DNA of 64,000 nucleotides from assembly GCF_004795735.1 (NCBI RefSeq), contig NZ_CP039247.1, forward strand, positions 1,240,001 through 1,304,000, given 5' to 3'. A program made the translations under genes and the position numbers. The notes beneath the pieces were generated by a model. It did not search any database. It was not told the origin of the DNA and saw nothing but the letters and a program-made list of their open reading frames with translations. Source of the DNA: Corynebacterium endometrii (lineage in GTDB: Bacteria > Actinomycetota > Actinomycetes > Mycobacteriales > Mycobacteriaceae). Below are positions 26,109 through 34,497 of the stretch, piece by piece; position 1 is the stretch's first letter, and every line of letters begins with the position of its first letter.

Positions 26109-27638
26109 TTACTGTTGCGCGGTCAGTTCTACCCCGGTAACCGGAAGACCCGCCACCGTCGAAGAGACAATTGACGCCCATTCCTGGGGGTTAGTCGTAG
26201 AAGGCAAGTGTTCACTTTCAGCCTGTTCCTGCGCTACGGCCGCTACCAGATGCCCGGCGCTTAGCGCAGCGGAAGCCGGATTACCAGAGGCCAAGGCGTC
26301 CTTGATTGCCTGCTTTTTGGCCCTCGCCACCACGTTGGCCAGCATGGCACCGGAGACAAAGTCACGGTAGTGAAGCTCCCGCTTACTGCCATCGCCAAAG
26401 TGAAGCTTCGCGAAGGACTTATCGGCGTAGACAGCATCGACGGTGGTGGTAATTAGCTCCTCATAATCGCCATCCGTCGGGATCGATGTGGAAAGGTGAC
26501 GGGCAAGAATCTGCCGAGCACCAGATTTAGACGGGCGGTTTACGCGAACCTTGATATCGAGGCGACCGGGACGCAGGATAGCGGGATCTATCAATTCCTC
26601 GCGGTTTGTTGCACCGATGACGATGACATTGCTTAAATCTTCCACGCCGTCGAGCTCGGTGAGCAGTTGAGGAACCACCGTAGTCTCCATATCGGAGGAT
26701 ACCCCGGTGCCTCGGGTACGGAAGATGGATTCCATCTCATCAAAGAAGATAATGACCGGCCGGTCTTTGCCCTCATTCGCTAATTCCCTAGCCCGTTCGA
26801 AAATGAGGCGGATCCTGCGCTCGGTTTCTCCCACGAACTTGTTCAGCAGTTCGGGGCCCTTGACATTGATAAAGTATGACGGTGCTTCAGCCCCCATCCT
26901 TGTGCCCAGGGAATTGGCCACCGCCTTTGCTATCAGGGTCTTTCCGCAGCCTGGAGGGCCGTATAAAAGGACGCCTTTCGGGGGATTCAAGTCGAATGCG
27001 CGGAAGAGCTCGGGGTGCAAGAACGGCAATTCCACGGAGTCGCGGATAACCGATATCTGTTCGTCCAGTCCGCCAATGTCATCGAAGGAAACGTTCGGGA
27101 CCTCCTCCAAGGAAAGCTGCGCCACTTCTGCCTTGGAAATCTTCTCCACGGCCACACCGGCCTTGGAATCCACAAGCACGCTATCGCCGGCCTTCACGCA
27201 ACCGTACAAATGCTCGGCGAGGATGAGCACCTGCTCCTCCCCGGTGGGACCGGCGATAACCACGCGGTTTCCGGCTATGCGTTCCATGACGGTGACGACG
27301 GTGCCGCTCGGTTCGTAGCCGCACGCCTCAACGACCACACCTCCCTCACCCAAGCGCACCAGCTGCCCCACCTTGAGGGAACCGCCCTCGAGTTGCGGTG
27401 TGGTTTTGACCCGCATACGCCGGCCATTGGTGTAGACCTCCGCGTCGCGACGAGAGTCCCACGGCTTGCCCGAATAGCCTAGAAAAGTGCCGTACGTGGA
27501 AGCCGGTTCGGCGAGGGCCTCTATGTCGGCGGCCATGGCGGCCAATTTATCGCGCGAGTCCTTTAAAAGAGCGGCGAGACGCGCGTTACGCTGCGCTAAG
27601 GAGTCGATCTGTGCCTTGAGTTCCGCGACTTCTGTCAT
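26109..27638 (-). CDS. arc: AAA+ ATPase ARC (Mpa homologue) without proteasome-docking tail
   Basis: About 509 residues. A hexameric ring ATPase that recognises Pup and unfolds tagged proteins. Residues 1-45 form the N-terminal coiled coil that binds Pup; two OB folds follow (about 50-170). Walker A GPPGCGKT is at 227-234, Walker [11 protein letters not shown] near 295-304, and the sensor/arginine-finger region is [20 protein letters not shown]. tuberculosis Mpa ends in GQYL, which docks into the 20S core; this protein ends in [10 protein letters not shown] and has no such tail. The ATG at 27638 matches the family; three extra GTG/GTC codons precede it in frame. Confidence 0.94.
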   Translation of the reverse strand: MTEVAELKAQIDSLAQRNARLAALLKDSRDKLAAMAADIEALAEPASTYGTFLGYSGKPWDSRRDAEVYTNGRRMRVKTTPQLEGGSLKVGQLVRLGEGGVVVEACGYEPSGTVVTVMERIAGNRVVIAGPTGEEQVLILAEHLYGCVKAGDSVLVDSKAGVAVEKISKAEVAQLSLEEVPNVSFDDIGGLDEQISVIRDSVELPFLHPELFRAFDLNPPKGVLLYGPPGCGKTLIAKAVANSLGTRMGAEAPSYFINVKGPELLNKFVGETERRIRLIFERARELANEGKDRPVIIFFDEMESIFRTRGTGVSSDMETTVVPQLLTELDGVEDLSNVIVIGATNREELIDPAILRPGRLDIKVRVNRPSKSGARQILARHLSTSIPTDGDYEELITTTVDAVYADKSFAKLHFGDGSKRELHYRDFVSGAMLANVVARAKKQAIKDALASGNPASAALSAGHLVAAVAQEQAESEHLPSTTNPQEWASIVSSTVAGLPVTGVELTAQQ

Positions 27639-27655
27639 GACCACCACAGTAATAC

Positions 27656-27687
27656 AGCCCGCAATGGCCGCGTGGCTATTACGGGCT
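27656..27687. terminator. Hairpin between trmI and arc
   Basis: AGCCCG/CGGGCT outer arms with AAT/ATT and GGCC-type inner pairing form a stem of about 13 bp with two mismatches. It lies 17 bp past the trmI stop and 18 bp before arc. There is no T-run, so termination would be partial. Confidence 0.45.
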
Positions 27688-27704
27688 GCTAATGCACTAG
27701 GGCA

Positions 27705-28541
27705 TCACTTGCGCGCGCGTCGCTGTGGGCGCGGCGGCGTCACACCGTCGGCCAAGCGGCGGGTCCAGATGAGGAACGCGGTGTGCGCGTTCATGCGGTG
27801 CTCCGGGCGAGTGGCAAGCCCCTCCACCTTCCACTCACGCACCAAGGATTCCCAAGCCTTGGGCTCGGTGAAGCATTTGAGTTCACGGATTCCCTCCATG
27901 ACCTTCATGAGCTGCGGGACGGTAGCCACGTAAGTCATGAAGACCCCGCCCGGGATCAAAAGGTCACGGACGGTCTCGAGGTGTTCCCACGGCTCAAGCA
28001 TATCCAGGATGACGCGGTCTACCGGGCCGCCCAGATCCTCTTGGGTGACGTCACCTAGGTCGCCGAGTCGCGGGGACCACCATTCGGGGGTCTTGCCAAA
28101 GTACTCCTTGACGTTATCCTCGGCGTAAACCAGGTGGTCCTCGCGAATCTCATAGGAAAATACGTGCCCCTCCGGGCCTACCGCGCGCAGCAGCGACATG
28201 GACAGCGCACCGGACCCGGCGCCGGCCTCCAACACCCGCGCTCCCATGAATATGTCACCCTCGACCAGAATCTGAGCGGAATCCTTGGGGTAGATCACCG
28301 CGGCTCCGCGCGGCATGGATAACACGTGATCCACCATCAGGTGGCGGAAAAGCAGGAAGTCGGAACCCATGGTGGACTTGATGACGCTGCCCTCATCCAT
28401 GCCCTCGATGTCATCGTGATTGATGATCCCCTTATGGGAATGAAACTGACCGCCCTCTTCCAACACGATGGTGTAATGGCGGCGCTTGGCGTCGGTCAAT
28501 TGCACGCGGTCACCATAATGGAACGGACCGGAATATGCCAT
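27705..28541 (-). CDS. trmI: tRNA (adenine-58-N1)-methyltransferase TrmI
   Basis: 278 residues. It methylates A58 in the T loop of tRNA, stabilising its fold. The N-terminal beta domain begins GPFHYGDRVQL; IIYPKDSAQI-type sequence (VIYPKDSAQILV) precedes SAM motif I VLEAGAGSGALS. YEIREDHLVYAEDN and the catalytic VDRVILDMLEPWEHLE are conserved in the TrmI/Trm61 family. AAGGAG lies 7 bases before the ATG. It is the first gene before the pupylation series, the same arrangement as in M. tuberculosis (Rv2118c). Confidence 0.95.
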   Translation of the reverse strand: MAYSGPFHYGDRVQLTDAKRRHYTIVLEEGGQFHSHKGIINHDDIEGMDEGSVIKSTMGSDFLLFRHLMVDHVLSMPRGAAVIYPKDSAQILVEGDIFMGARVLEAGAGSGALSMSLLRAVGPEGHVFSYEIREDHLVYAEDNVKEYFGKTPEWWSPRLGDLGDVTQEDLGGPVDRVILDMLEPWEHLETVRDLLIPGGVFMTYVATVPQLMKVMEGIRELKCFTEPKAWESLVREWKVEGLATRPEHRMNAHTAFLIWTRRLADGVTPPRPQRRARK

Positions 28542-28627
28542 GGATGGCTCCTTGCTAGTTTTTCCAGCGTACTCAAAGCGTACGTATTGCGTATTTCTTC
28601 AACGTTTGCGGCGTGCGCCCCAGTTAG

Positions 28628-29878
28628 CTAACCCACCAAGTATGCCTTAAGAGCTTGGCCAAGCCATACTTGGTCATTGGCCCCCACCATCTCGCGGGCC
28701 GAATGCATGGACAGCATCGGCACGCCCACGTCCACGGTATCGATTCCCAGGCGGGTAGCCGTCAGCGGGCCAATGGTGGTGCCGCACGGCACATCATTGT
28801 TTCCCACAAAGCGTTGGTAGGGCACTCCAGCGCGCTGGCAGGCGCTTTCCCACAGCGCGATGGACGCGGCATCGGAGGCGTAGCGCTGATTGCCATTGAC
28901 CTTGGTGACTGGGCCTTGGCCGATGATCGGGTGGTGGCCTGGGTCATGCTTGCCCACATAATTGGGGTGAACAGAGTGCGCGGCGTCCGCCGAAACGCAT
29001 GAGGAAAGCGCGTACATCCGGCGGAGCCCCTCAGCGTCTAAGCCCAGGGCCGCGGCCGTGCGGGTCAGCACGTCCTCCAAGATTGGGCCGGCGGCACCAT
29101 ACCGCGAGCCGGAGCCTACCTCCTCGTGGTCAAAGGCGGCCATAACGAGTACATCGGACCCTGTGTACTCCTTCGCGGCTGCCTCGAAGGCCACTAGGCT
29201 AGCGTGCACGGAAGATAGGTTATCCATTCGCCCAGCCGCGATAAACTGCTCCGAACCGCCAAATACGGCGCCCTTCTGGCTGTCGGCGGTAATTAAGTTA
29301 AACGCAGCAATATCGCTCGCATCCACGCCCGCGTCTTCCGCAATGGTGGACCACAGTGAGTTTTCGTCATTGACGGACAACACCGGCTGGAGATGGGCCT
29401 GGCGGGCTGGCTCAAATGTGGATTCGCGCGACAGGTGTATGGCTAGGTTTGGAACTCGGGCTACGGGGCCGGTGTTGACCAAATGCTGGGTTCCATCCTT
29501 GGTCACTAACTGGCCCGCGATGGTCAATTCACGGTCGAACCACGTGTGCAGCAGTGGGCCGCCGTAAATCTCAACTGCTATCTGATTCCAGCCCGCAGTG
29601 CGGAAATCGGGGTTCGGCTTGACGCTTAGGCCAGGGGAATCGGTGTGCGATCCAATGATTTTGAACCCCGAATCCGCCCCTAGATTCTCGGGCACGAACC
29701 ACGCCAAGACGGCGCCGCCACGAACCATGACGTGGCCACCGGGCGCCGCGCTCCACGCCTTTTTCTCATCCTGACGCTCAAACCCCGCGGCCTCGAGGCG
29801 CGCGGCTACCTCCGCCGCAGCGTGATACGAAGACGGTGACGCATGCAGGAAATTCAAAAAATCATCGATAACACTCAT
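28628..29878 (-). CDS. pepC: M18 family aminopeptidase
   Basis: 416 residues. A dizinc aminopeptidase that removes N-terminal, often acidic, residues. Metal ligands are visible in GSHTDSPGL (His, Asp), FDHEEVGSGSRYGA (Glu pair) and the late MHSAREM (His). The dimerisation insert lies between them. The start ATG has GAGGGC immediately upstream. It is transcribed on the minus strand upstream of trmI (86-bp gap) and is divergent from the RecB-like gene. Confidence 0.93.
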   Translation of the reverse strand: MSVIDDFLNFLHASPSSYHAAAEVAARLEAAGFERQDEKKAWSAAPGGHVMVRGGAVLAWFVPENLGADSGFKIIGSHTDSPGLSVKPNPDFRTAGWNQIAVEIYGGPLLHTWFDRELTIAGQLVTKDGTQHLVNTGPVARVPNLAIHLSRESTFEPARQAHLQPVLSVNDENSLWSTIAEDAGVDASDIAAFNLITADSQKGAVFGGSEQFIAAGRMDNLSSVHASLVAFEAAAKEYTGSDVLVMAAFDHEEVGSGSRYGAAGPILEDVLTRTAAALGLDAEGLRRMYALSSCVSADAAHSVHPNYVGKHDPGHHPIIGQGPVTKVNGNQRYASDAASIALWESACQRAGVPYQRFVGNNDVPCGTTIGPLTATRLGIDTVDVGVPMLSMHSAREMVGANDQVWLGQALKAYLVG

Positions 29879-29925
29879 GCCCTCTACTGTGCCATGTTCG
29901 TGGTTCCAATTAGGCTAAGGGGACC

Positions 29926-30783
29926 ATGGATGACCAAAATTCTTCACGCAAGCCCTCTCCCCTAGCCCTATCCCCATCGCGCGCCAGCGACTACAAGCAG
30001 TGCCCGCTGCTCTACCGCTTCCGCGCCATTGACAGACTCCCGGAGCCCAAGACCATAGCCCAGGTCAAGGGCACCCTGGTCCACGCCGTGCTGGAGGAGA
30101 TGCACGGGTTAGATAGGGCGCAGCGCACCTATCCGGCGGCGGTAAAGATGATTAAACCCGCATGGGAAAAGATGTGCGCCGAGGATGCTGAAATGACGCA
30201 GCTAGTACCGGCAGACCAAACCTACGAATTCCTAGTCGAAGCCCGCAGCCTGGTTCGCGGATACTTTGAGATGGAAAACCCGCAGGGCTTTGATGCTAAA
30301 GCGGTGGAGATGTACGTCAACACCGTCCTGCCCAACGGAGTGCCCGTGCGCGGCTTCATCGACCGCGTCGATGAAGCTCCCACAGGTGAGGTGCGCGTGG
30401 TCGATTATAAGACAGGCAAGAAGCCTATCCCCCGCTATTCCCAGGACGCCCAATTTCAGATGCGCTTCTACGCGTTGGTCTATTGGCGCCTGTACGGAGT
30501 CATCCCGGCCCAGCTGCGACTGATGTACCTCAAGGTTTTTGACTCCATGTTCCTTCAACCATCCCAGGTGGAGCTGGAATATTTCGAACGTGACCTCGCG
30601 GAGTTGTGGTCTTCTATCGAAAGGGACGGAAAGTCCGGAGTCTTTAGGCCAAAGACCTCGAAACTATGCAATTGGTGCTCTTTCCAGAAACTCTGCCCCG
30701 CTTTTGACGGCACACCGCCCGAGTACCCGGGGTGGCCGGGTAGCGCCGCGGATCCCGCTGCTGGCTCCGAAGCCCAGGCATAG
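29926..30783 (+). CDS. RecB-family PD-(D/E)XK nuclease with C-terminal cysteine cluster
   Basis: 285 residues. SPSRASDYKQCPLLYRFR at the start and GTLVHAVLEEM resemble the AddB/Cas4/RecB nuclease superfamily. The nuclease core is GFIDRVDEAPTG then VVDYKTGKK, the catalytic D-(x)-E/DxK arrangement. The C-terminus has CNWCSFQKLCPAF, which together with the N-terminal cysteine could hold a [4Fe-4S] cluster. It corresponds to M. tuberculosis Rv2119. There is no helicase partner nearby, so it is a stand-alone nuclease. AGGGG precedes the ATG. Confidence 0.9.
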   Translation: MDDQNSSRKPSPLALSPSRASDYKQCPLLYRFRAIDRLPEPKTIAQVKGTLVHAVLEEMHGLDRAQRTYPAAVKMIKPAWEKMCAEDAEMTQLVPADQTYEFLVEARSLVRGYFEMENPQGFDAKAVEMYVNTVLPNGVPVRGFIDRVDEAPTGEVRVVDYKTGKKPIPRYSQDAQFQMRFYALVYWRLYGVIPAQLRLMYLKVFDSMFLQPSQVELEYFERDLAELWSSIERDGKSGVFRPKTSKLCNWCSFQKLCPAFDGTPPEYPGWPGSAADPAAGSEAQA

Positions 30784-30860
30784 CCCGGGGCAGATTCGGC
30801 CGGCTAACTCCGGTTAACGCAGCCCCGGCCGAGGGCTGCCAAGTGCTTACTTGAATGCCA

Positions 30861-30906
30861 CGACCCACCCAGGGCGCGTGCCGATGCGCCGCGCTTGGGT
30901 GGGTCG
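30861..30906. terminator. Hairpin between convergent RecB-like and fhs genes
   Basis: An 11-bp perfect outer stem CGACCCACCCA/TGGGTGGGTCG (30861-30871 with 30896-30906) encloses a GC-rich inner loop. It separates two convergent genes and is probably a bidirectional terminator. Confidence 0.7.
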
Positions 30907-30924
30907 ACGGTTTCTAAGAAGGCT

Positions 30925-32589
30925 TTAGAAGAGCCCAGAGATAACGCCGTCACCGTCGACGTCAATCTGGTTGGCCGCCGGCTTCTTCGGCAGGCCAGGC
31001 ATGGTCATGACATCCCCGGTAAGGGCCACAACGAATCCCGCGCCGGTTCGCGGCTGGAGTTCACGAACGTGGAGGGTATGGCCGGTCGGCGCGCCGAGCT
31101 GGGATGGCTCGTCGGAGAAGGAATACTGCGTCTTCGAGATAACTACCGGGAAGTTATCCCAGCCGTTGTCCTTAATGTATTTCAGGTCCTTCAGCGCCTT
31201 CGTGGAGTATTCCACCCTGTCCGCGCGGTAGATTTCCTTAGCGATGGTTTCTATCGAGGCCTCCACTCCCTCGTTTGGATCGTAGAGCTGCCCCACCGTG
31301 GAATCCAGGTTTCCTAGAACCTTCTCGGCCACTTCGAGGGCGCCCTCGCCGCCCTTGGCCCACACCTCGGCCTCGGCTAGATCCACACCGAAGCGCTCCG
31401 CCCAGTCACGCATCCACGCGCGCTCGGCCTCGGTATCGGTGTGGAACAGGTTTAGTGCGACGACTGGGGACAGACCAAACTTGCGCAGGTTTTCAACGTG
31501 GCGCTCAAGGTTTACGATGCCCGCCTCGAGTGCCTCAATATTTTCATGGGTCAGGTCTTCGCGCTCTTGGCCACCGTTGTACTTCTGCGAGCGGATGGTT
31601 GCTACCACCACCGCGCCATCAACGTTCAGGTCGCCAAAGCGGGCCTTAACATCGATGAATTTCTCGCCTCCGAGGTCTGCGCCGAAGCCGGCCTCGGTCA
31701 GCACCACGTCGCCGAATTGGAGAGCGGTCTTGGTAGCCAGCAAGGTGTTGCAGCCGTGCGCGATGTTGGCGAATGGACCACCGTGCACAAAGGCTGGCAC
31801 GCCGCCCAAGGTCTGGACCATGTTAGGGTTCAGCGCGTCGCGCATGAGCGCCGTTAGGGCGCCGGCCGCATCCAGATCGTCGGCGGTCACAGGCTTCTGA
31901 TCGTAGGTGTATCCAACGGTGATGGCGCCTAGGCGCCGCTTCAGGTCCTCGAGGGAGGTAGCAAGGCCGAGGATCGCCATGATTTCCGACGCCGCCGTGA
32001 TGGTAAAGCCCGTCTGTGCTGGTACGCCGTGGGCAGGGCCGCCTAGGCCGGTTACCACGTTACGCAGGGCACGGTCATTGACGTCCACGCAACGCTGCCA
32101 GGTAACGCGGCGCGGGTCTATGCCCAGCGCATTGCCTTGATGAATGTGGTTGTCGATAATCGCCGCCAGGGTGTTGGTAGCGGCGGCGATGGCGTGGAAG
32201 TCCCCCGTGAAATGAAGATTGATGTCCTCCATCGGCACTACCTGCGAGTAGCCACCGCCGGCCGCGCCGCCCTTGATGCCCATTACCGGGCCTTGGGAGG
32301 GCTCACGCAGGGCTACTATTGCTTTCTTACCTAGCTTGTCGAGCGCGTCGGCAAGGCCGATGAGCACGGTGGACTTGCCCTCTCCCGCGGGGGTGGGAGA
32401 AACACCGGTGACAAGCACCAGCTTGCCCGGCTTGGCATTCGGGTCCAGCTTGGTGATATCCACCTTGGCCTTATATGAGCCGTATGGAATGAGCGCATCA
32501 GAAGGAATGCCTGCCTTCTGTGCAATGTCAGTGATGTGCTGGAGCTTGTGGGCTTGTGCGATTTCAACGTCAGAAGGCTGAGTAGTCAT
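30925..32589 (-). CDS. fhs: Formate-tetrahydrofolate ligase
   Basis: About 554 residues, the normal length. It makes 10-formyl-THF from formate, THF and ATP, feeding purine and formyl-Met synthesis. VTGVSPTPAGEGKST is the ATP-binding signature. REPSQGPVMGIKGGAAGGGYSQ is the second hallmark motif. VLTEAGFGADLGGEKF and the C-terminal MTMPGLPKKPAA fit the family end to end. The ATG at 32589 starts the conserved MTTQPSDVEIAQ; the upstream extension is spurious. It stands alone between a terminator of the transporter gene and the RecB-like gene. Confidence 0.95.
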   Translation of the reverse strand: MTTQPSDVEIAQAHKLQHITDIAQKAGIPSDALIPYGSYKAKVDITKLDPNAKPGKLVLVTGVSPTPAGEGKSTVLIGLADALDKLGKKAIVALREPSQGPVMGIKGGAAGGGYSQVVPMEDINLHFTGDFHAIAAATNTLAAIIDNHIHQGNALGIDPRRVTWQRCVDVNDRALRNVVTGLGGPAHGVPAQTGFTITAASEIMAILGLATSLEDLKRRLGAITVGYTYDQKPVTADDLDAAGALTALMRDALNPNMVQTLGGVPAFVHGGPFANIAHGCNTLLATKTALQFGDVVLTEAGFGADLGGEKFIDVKARFGDLNVDGAVVVATIRSQKYNGGQEREDLTHENIEALEAGIVNLERHVENLRKFGLSPVVALNLFHTDTEAERAWMRDWAERFGVDLAEAEVWAKGGEGALEVAEKVLGNLDSTVGQLYDPNEGVEASIETIAKEIYRADRVEYSTKALKDLKYIKDNGWDNFPVVISKTQYSFSDEPSQLGAPTGHTLHVRELQPRTGAGFVVALTGDVMTMPGLPKKPAANQIDVDGDGVISGLF

Positions 32590-32605
32590 AAACCCAATTT
32601 TAACC

Positions 32606-32650
32606 AAGAAGGAAACCCGCCGCCCGCCTTTCGGACGGGGACGGGTTCTT
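32606..32650 (-). terminator. Terminator of the C4-dicarboxylate transporter gene
   Basis: AAGAACCCG...CGGGTT with CCGTCC/GGCGGG-type inner pairs and a GAAA tetraloop (minus strand), followed by TCCTTCTTGG. It lies 40 bp past the transporter stop and just before fhs, so fhs is probably a separate transcript. Confidence 0.65.
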
Positions 32651-32690
32651 CATTCGAGACTGTGGAGTAGTGATTCCTACTACTCGGCCG

Positions 32691-33998
32691 TTAGATGATC
32701 ACGGCGCCCAGTGCGTAACTGAGTAAGACCGATACGGCGATGGACGTGACACCGGGAATCAGGAATGGGTGGTTAAACACAGCCTTTCCGATCCTCGTGG
32801 ATCCGGTATCATCCATTTCCACTGCGGCAAGCAGCGTTGGGTAAGTAGGCAAGACGAACAATGCAGACACCGCGGGGAACGCGGCGATGGCCGTTAGCGG
32901 GCTAACGCCTAGCGCCAGCGCGGCCGGCATCAGAGCCTTGGTGGTAGACGCCTGAGAGTAAAGCAGCGCGGCCGCGAAGAAGAGGACCACCGCTAACAGC
33001 CAAGGCCTAGCGGCGATAATATCGCCCGAAATGCTCTGAATATCGTCGATGTAATGGTTGATCAACGTGGTTCCCAGCCACGCGACGCCGAGAACGCAGA
33101 TGCACGCGGACATGCCGGACTTGAACACTTGGGTGTTGAGGACGTCATCCGCGGGAATCTTGGTCAACAGCACGATAAAGGTTGCCGCGAGCAGCATCAC
33201 GGTCATGATCGCCTCGTTGCGCGGCAGCGTTGGCTCGGTAATTAGACCTACCTGCTCGGAGGTGATGGTTGCCCAGATCATGACTACGAGAATCGCGATG
33301 AGGAAGACAACGACGGAGGTCTTAGCGCCCGGAGCGGGCTTAAAATTGCTCTGGCCGACGGGCTCGCGGACCAGGCCCGCCTCCTTGCGTTGCCTGTAGA
33401 CAACATCATCCACGAGTTCCGCGCCGGCCCGGTTTGCAACCCAAGCCGCGGGGAATATCGCCAGGAATGTCGCCGGGATAAGCACCGCGAGGACCTTGAG
33501 GTAGCCCACGCCCATGGGTTCGAGCAGGGAAGCCAGCAGCACCACTGCGGCGGAAATGGGCGACGCAACGATGGCCATCTGGGAGGCTACTACCGCTACC
33601 GAAAGCGGACGGGAAGGGCGAACCCCGCCCTCTTTCGCAACCTCTACGATGACTGGCAGTGTAGAGAAAGCAGTATGGCCCGTGCCGGCGAAGACGGTCA
33701 TCAGCCAGGTGACAATAGGCGCCAAGTAGGTCACGTGCTTAGGGTTTTTCCGCAGCATCCGCTCCGCTAGATGGACCAAGTAGTCCATGCCGCCCGCACG
33801 CTGCATCGCCGCGATAGCCGCGATAACGCACATGATGATGGCAATAACATCGAAGGGAACGTCTTCACGGGTGACGGGGACGCCGGTCATGGCGAGCGCT
33901 AGAACGCCTAGGCCACCGGCAAAACCAATGGCAATAGAACCCAACCTGGCACCAAGGAAGATCGCTATTAAGACAATCGCGATGTGAACAATAACCAT
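32691..33998 (-). CDS. DcuA/DcuB-family C4-dicarboxylate (aspartate/fumarate/succinate) transporter
   Basis: About 435 residues with ten or more hydrophobic helices. The order and sequence match the Dcu family: an N-terminal IAIVLIAIFLGARLG helix, PITWLMT-type PIVTWLMTVFAGTGHTAFSTLPVI in the middle, and a C-terminal LPTYPTLLAAVEMDDTGSTRIG. Dcu carriers exchange aspartate or fumarate for succinate. Placement directly next to aspA (aspartase) supports an aspartate-uptake/fumarate role, an inference. The ATG at 33998 is used; AAAGGAG lies 13 bases upstream, a long spacing. Extra upstream codons in the open frame are hydrophilic and unlikely to be translated. Confidence 0.88.
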   Translation of the reverse strand: MVIVHIAIVLIAIFLGARLGSIAIGFAGGLGVLALAMTGVPVTREDVPFDVIAIIMCVIAAIAAMQRAGGMDYLVHLAERMLRKNPKHVTYLAPIVTWLMTVFAGTGHTAFSTLPVIVEVAKEGGVRPSRPLSVAVVASQMAIVASPISAAVVLLASLLEPMGVGYLKVLAVLIPATFLAIFPAAWVANRAGAELVDDVVYRQRKEAGLVREPVGQSNFKPAPGAKTSVVVFLIAILVVMIWATITSEQVGLITEPTLPRNEAIMTVMLLAATFIVLLTKIPADDVLNTQVFKSGMSACICVLGVAWLGTTLINHYIDDIQSISGDIIAARPWLLAVVLFFAAALLYSQASTTKALMPAALALGVSPLTAIAAFPAVSALFVLPTYPTLLAAVEMDDTGSTRIGKAVFNHPFLIPGVTSIAVSVLLSYALGAVII

Positions 33999-34497
33999 GG
34001 GGCTATTAGAACTCCTTTTGAACAAACGCCCTGCTGGCATTCGGCTCACTGGAACCGTGCACATTTCAGGGTCAGATGGAGAGTATTTTGGGCGATGCCA
34101 ATTTGCCGCAATCAAGCTGCGGTATGGAGATGAGTTCCCCTTGTGTTGCCTGCAGCTTTAGACAGCTGCGGCGCGATACCGTGTGCCTACACTCCTCATC
34201 TTCAACCCTTGCGCGATAGCGGAGCCCTGGTACAGCATGACCCATTCCATGATATTAATCGGCACTCGTTAAGTGATTGTTAATACACCACCTAACAATG
34301 CCCATTATCCCCCGGATATGTCCGAAAAGTCAATCGGAATGCCCGATGACGTGGACTCTCACATGTGCCTATTAGAAAAGCTGGACGTGGCCCAATAGGC
34401 CAGCGCCCAGCTCTCTCAAACGCGGTCACCGCGCAGCACCCCCTCGGCGTTAAAAATTTATGCCGCCAAGGGGGTTCGGCTGCGTCAGGCCGCGGAT
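33999..34497. other. 499-bp spacer between aspA and the Dcu gene
   Basis: No gene is visible. It probably holds the Dcu promoter and a 24-bp inverted repeat at 34276-34299. A T-rich stretch on the minus strand just past the aspA stop could be part of an aspA terminator, but its hairpin is weak. The length argues for separate transcription of aspA and the transporter. Confidence 0.45.
34276..34299. promoter_or_regulatory. Inverted repeat ATTGTTA-N10-TAACAAT, possible operator
   Basis: Two perfect 7-bp arms flank a 10-base spacer. It is about 280 bp before the Dcu start, and a TAATAT hexamer on the minus strand lies about 20 bp downstream of it. The size fits a dimeric regulator; no regulator can be named. 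Confidence 0.4.
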
